From assembly GCF_000760595.1 (NCBI RefSeq), contig NZ_BBNM01000002.1, positions 186,001 through 250,000 of the forward strand: a stretch of 64,000 nucleotides of DNA. The letters are read 5' to 3'. A program made the position numbers and the translations under genes. The notes beneath the pieces are model-generated. The model was given only the letters and a program-made list of their open reading frames with translations. It was not told the DNA's origin and ran no database searches. Numbering within the stretch: position 1 is the stretch's first letter; every line of letters begins with the position of its first letter. Origin of the DNA: Acinetobacter soli. GTDB lineage: Bacteria > Pseudomonadota > Gammaproteobacteria > Pseudomonadales > Moraxellaceae. This document shows positions 63,534 to 64,000 of this stretch, in pieces.

Positions 63534-64000
63534 ATGAAAGGCAAAATACTCGATTATTCCGTTCAAACCAATACCGTCATTATTCGTACCGAAGACCAAA
63601 AGCATTATTCATTTTTAGGCGCTGTGTGGCGCGAGTGGATTGTCCCCATGCCGGGCATGCATGTATCTTTTGAATTAGATGCGCAAGGCGAGGTAAGTGA
63701 GGTATTTATCGATGAGCCCACCGACGAGCCACTTATTGCGCCAACAGACCATTCACCTACAGCTCTGGCCAAGGCCAACGCCTACAATACACGCGCTGCG
63801 CAGCATCAAAAAAATTTAGAAAAACAAGCCTGCTATCGCACCTTGGACTGGGTGTTAAAATGCATAAAGCACAGCTTCGATTTTAAAGGCCGTGCCCGCC
63901 GCCGCGAGTACTGGTCATTTATGGGGTGCTATGCCCTGCTCGGCTTAAGCCTGCTGGTGTGTTGCCATGTATTTAACTTGGCAAATAGCCTGTTTTGGGG
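63534..64000 (+). CDS. DUF805 protein with extra N-terminal domain, cut by the window edge
   Basis: ATG at 63534 with AAGGATAA upstream. The visible 155 codons start MKGKILDYSVQTNTVIIRTE, about 65 residues that look like a small beta-barrel fold (YSFLGAVWREWIVPMPGMHV), then a linker and KHSFDFKGRARRREYWSFMG, the hallmark entry motif of DUF805, followed by the first helix. The N-terminal part may be an OB/cold-shock-like or PilZ-like domain; I cannot decide. Base use is like the backbone genes, so the acquired patch ends before it. Confidence 0.8.
   Translation, partial: MKGKILDYSVQTNTVIIRTEDQKHYSFLGAVWREWIVPMPGMHVSFELDAQGEVSEVFIDEPTDEPLIAPTDHSPTALAKANAYNTRAAQHQKNLEKQACYRTLDWVLKCIKHSFDFKGRARRREYWSFMGCYALLGLSLLVCCHVFNLANSLFW

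Noticed and set aside
62773..64000. Right attachment site matching the tRNA-Ser 3' end
   Set aside because: No copy of the tRNA tail (for example TCTCTCACCGCCA) could be found by eye here or elsewhere to the right of the tRNA.

Overview
The window reads as a chromosomal segment of an Acinetobacter species (Moraxellaceae, Gammaproteobacteria). The evidence is an almost textbook Acr1 fatty acyl-CoA reductase (the wax-ester enzyme typical of Acinetobacter), moderate to low GC content, Acinetobacter-like versions of OmpR/EnvZ, PoxB, Tex, Kup and the his genes, and tRNA genes with short intrinsic terminators. The species cannot be fixed by reading alone.

Layout. 1-2731 (minus): the start of the division/cell-wall cluster, rsmH-ftsL-ftsI, with ftsI cut by the window edge. 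2993-6998: sulfate-binding protein, a small secreted protein, gltX, tRNA-Ala(GGC), tRNA-Glu(UUC) and a zinc-ribbon membrane protein. 7034-14334 (minus): a heavy-metal efflux block czcI-like/czcC/czcB/czcA/czcD. 14456-20751: ettA, poxB, an O-acetylhomoserine sulfhydrylase and acr1. 20.8-22.0 kb: a small AT-rich accessory patch with a GNAT gene and a decayed IS3-family transposase. 22028-31906: a SulP transporter fused to beta-carbonic anhydrase, tex, ompR-envZ, an acetate/succinate CoA-transferase and ypeA. 31938-33564: a methyltransferase, two separately transcribed tRNA-Phe genes and a PanZ-like GNAT. 33666-45584: histidine genes hisB-hisH-(DUF805)-hisA, then hisF about 8.4 kb later; a minus-strand block with a Pls/PosA-type NRPS-like enzyme, an ABC exporter, two small membrane proteins and thrB lies between them. 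45599-51311: a di-iron hydroxylase divergent from an AraC regulator, a small conserved protein, a secreted DNA/RNA endonuclease, an Ala/Pro-rich exported protein and kup.

51434-63.4 kb is accessory DNA hooked to tRNA-Ser(GGA). A decayed P4-type integrase follows the tRNA directly. Then come an unrecognised AT-rich membrane protein, a complete type I restriction-modification operon (hsdM, hsdS, hsdR) ending in a YgjP-like metallopeptidase, and a convergent GIY-YIG nuclease-family gene. The patch ends in a strongly structured locus with its own promoter that looks like a phage C4-type antisense RNA and its target, followed by a 30-codon ORF. A DUF805 gene with an extra N-terminal part runs off the right edge.

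The items most worth a second look are the C4-like RNA switch (63.04-63.40 kb), the Pls-type synthetase with its ABC exporter, the SulP-carbonic anhydrase fusion, the orphan membrane protein beside the restriction operon, nested palindromes between czcA and czcD, and twin tRNA-Phe genes sharing an acceptor-stem mismatch.
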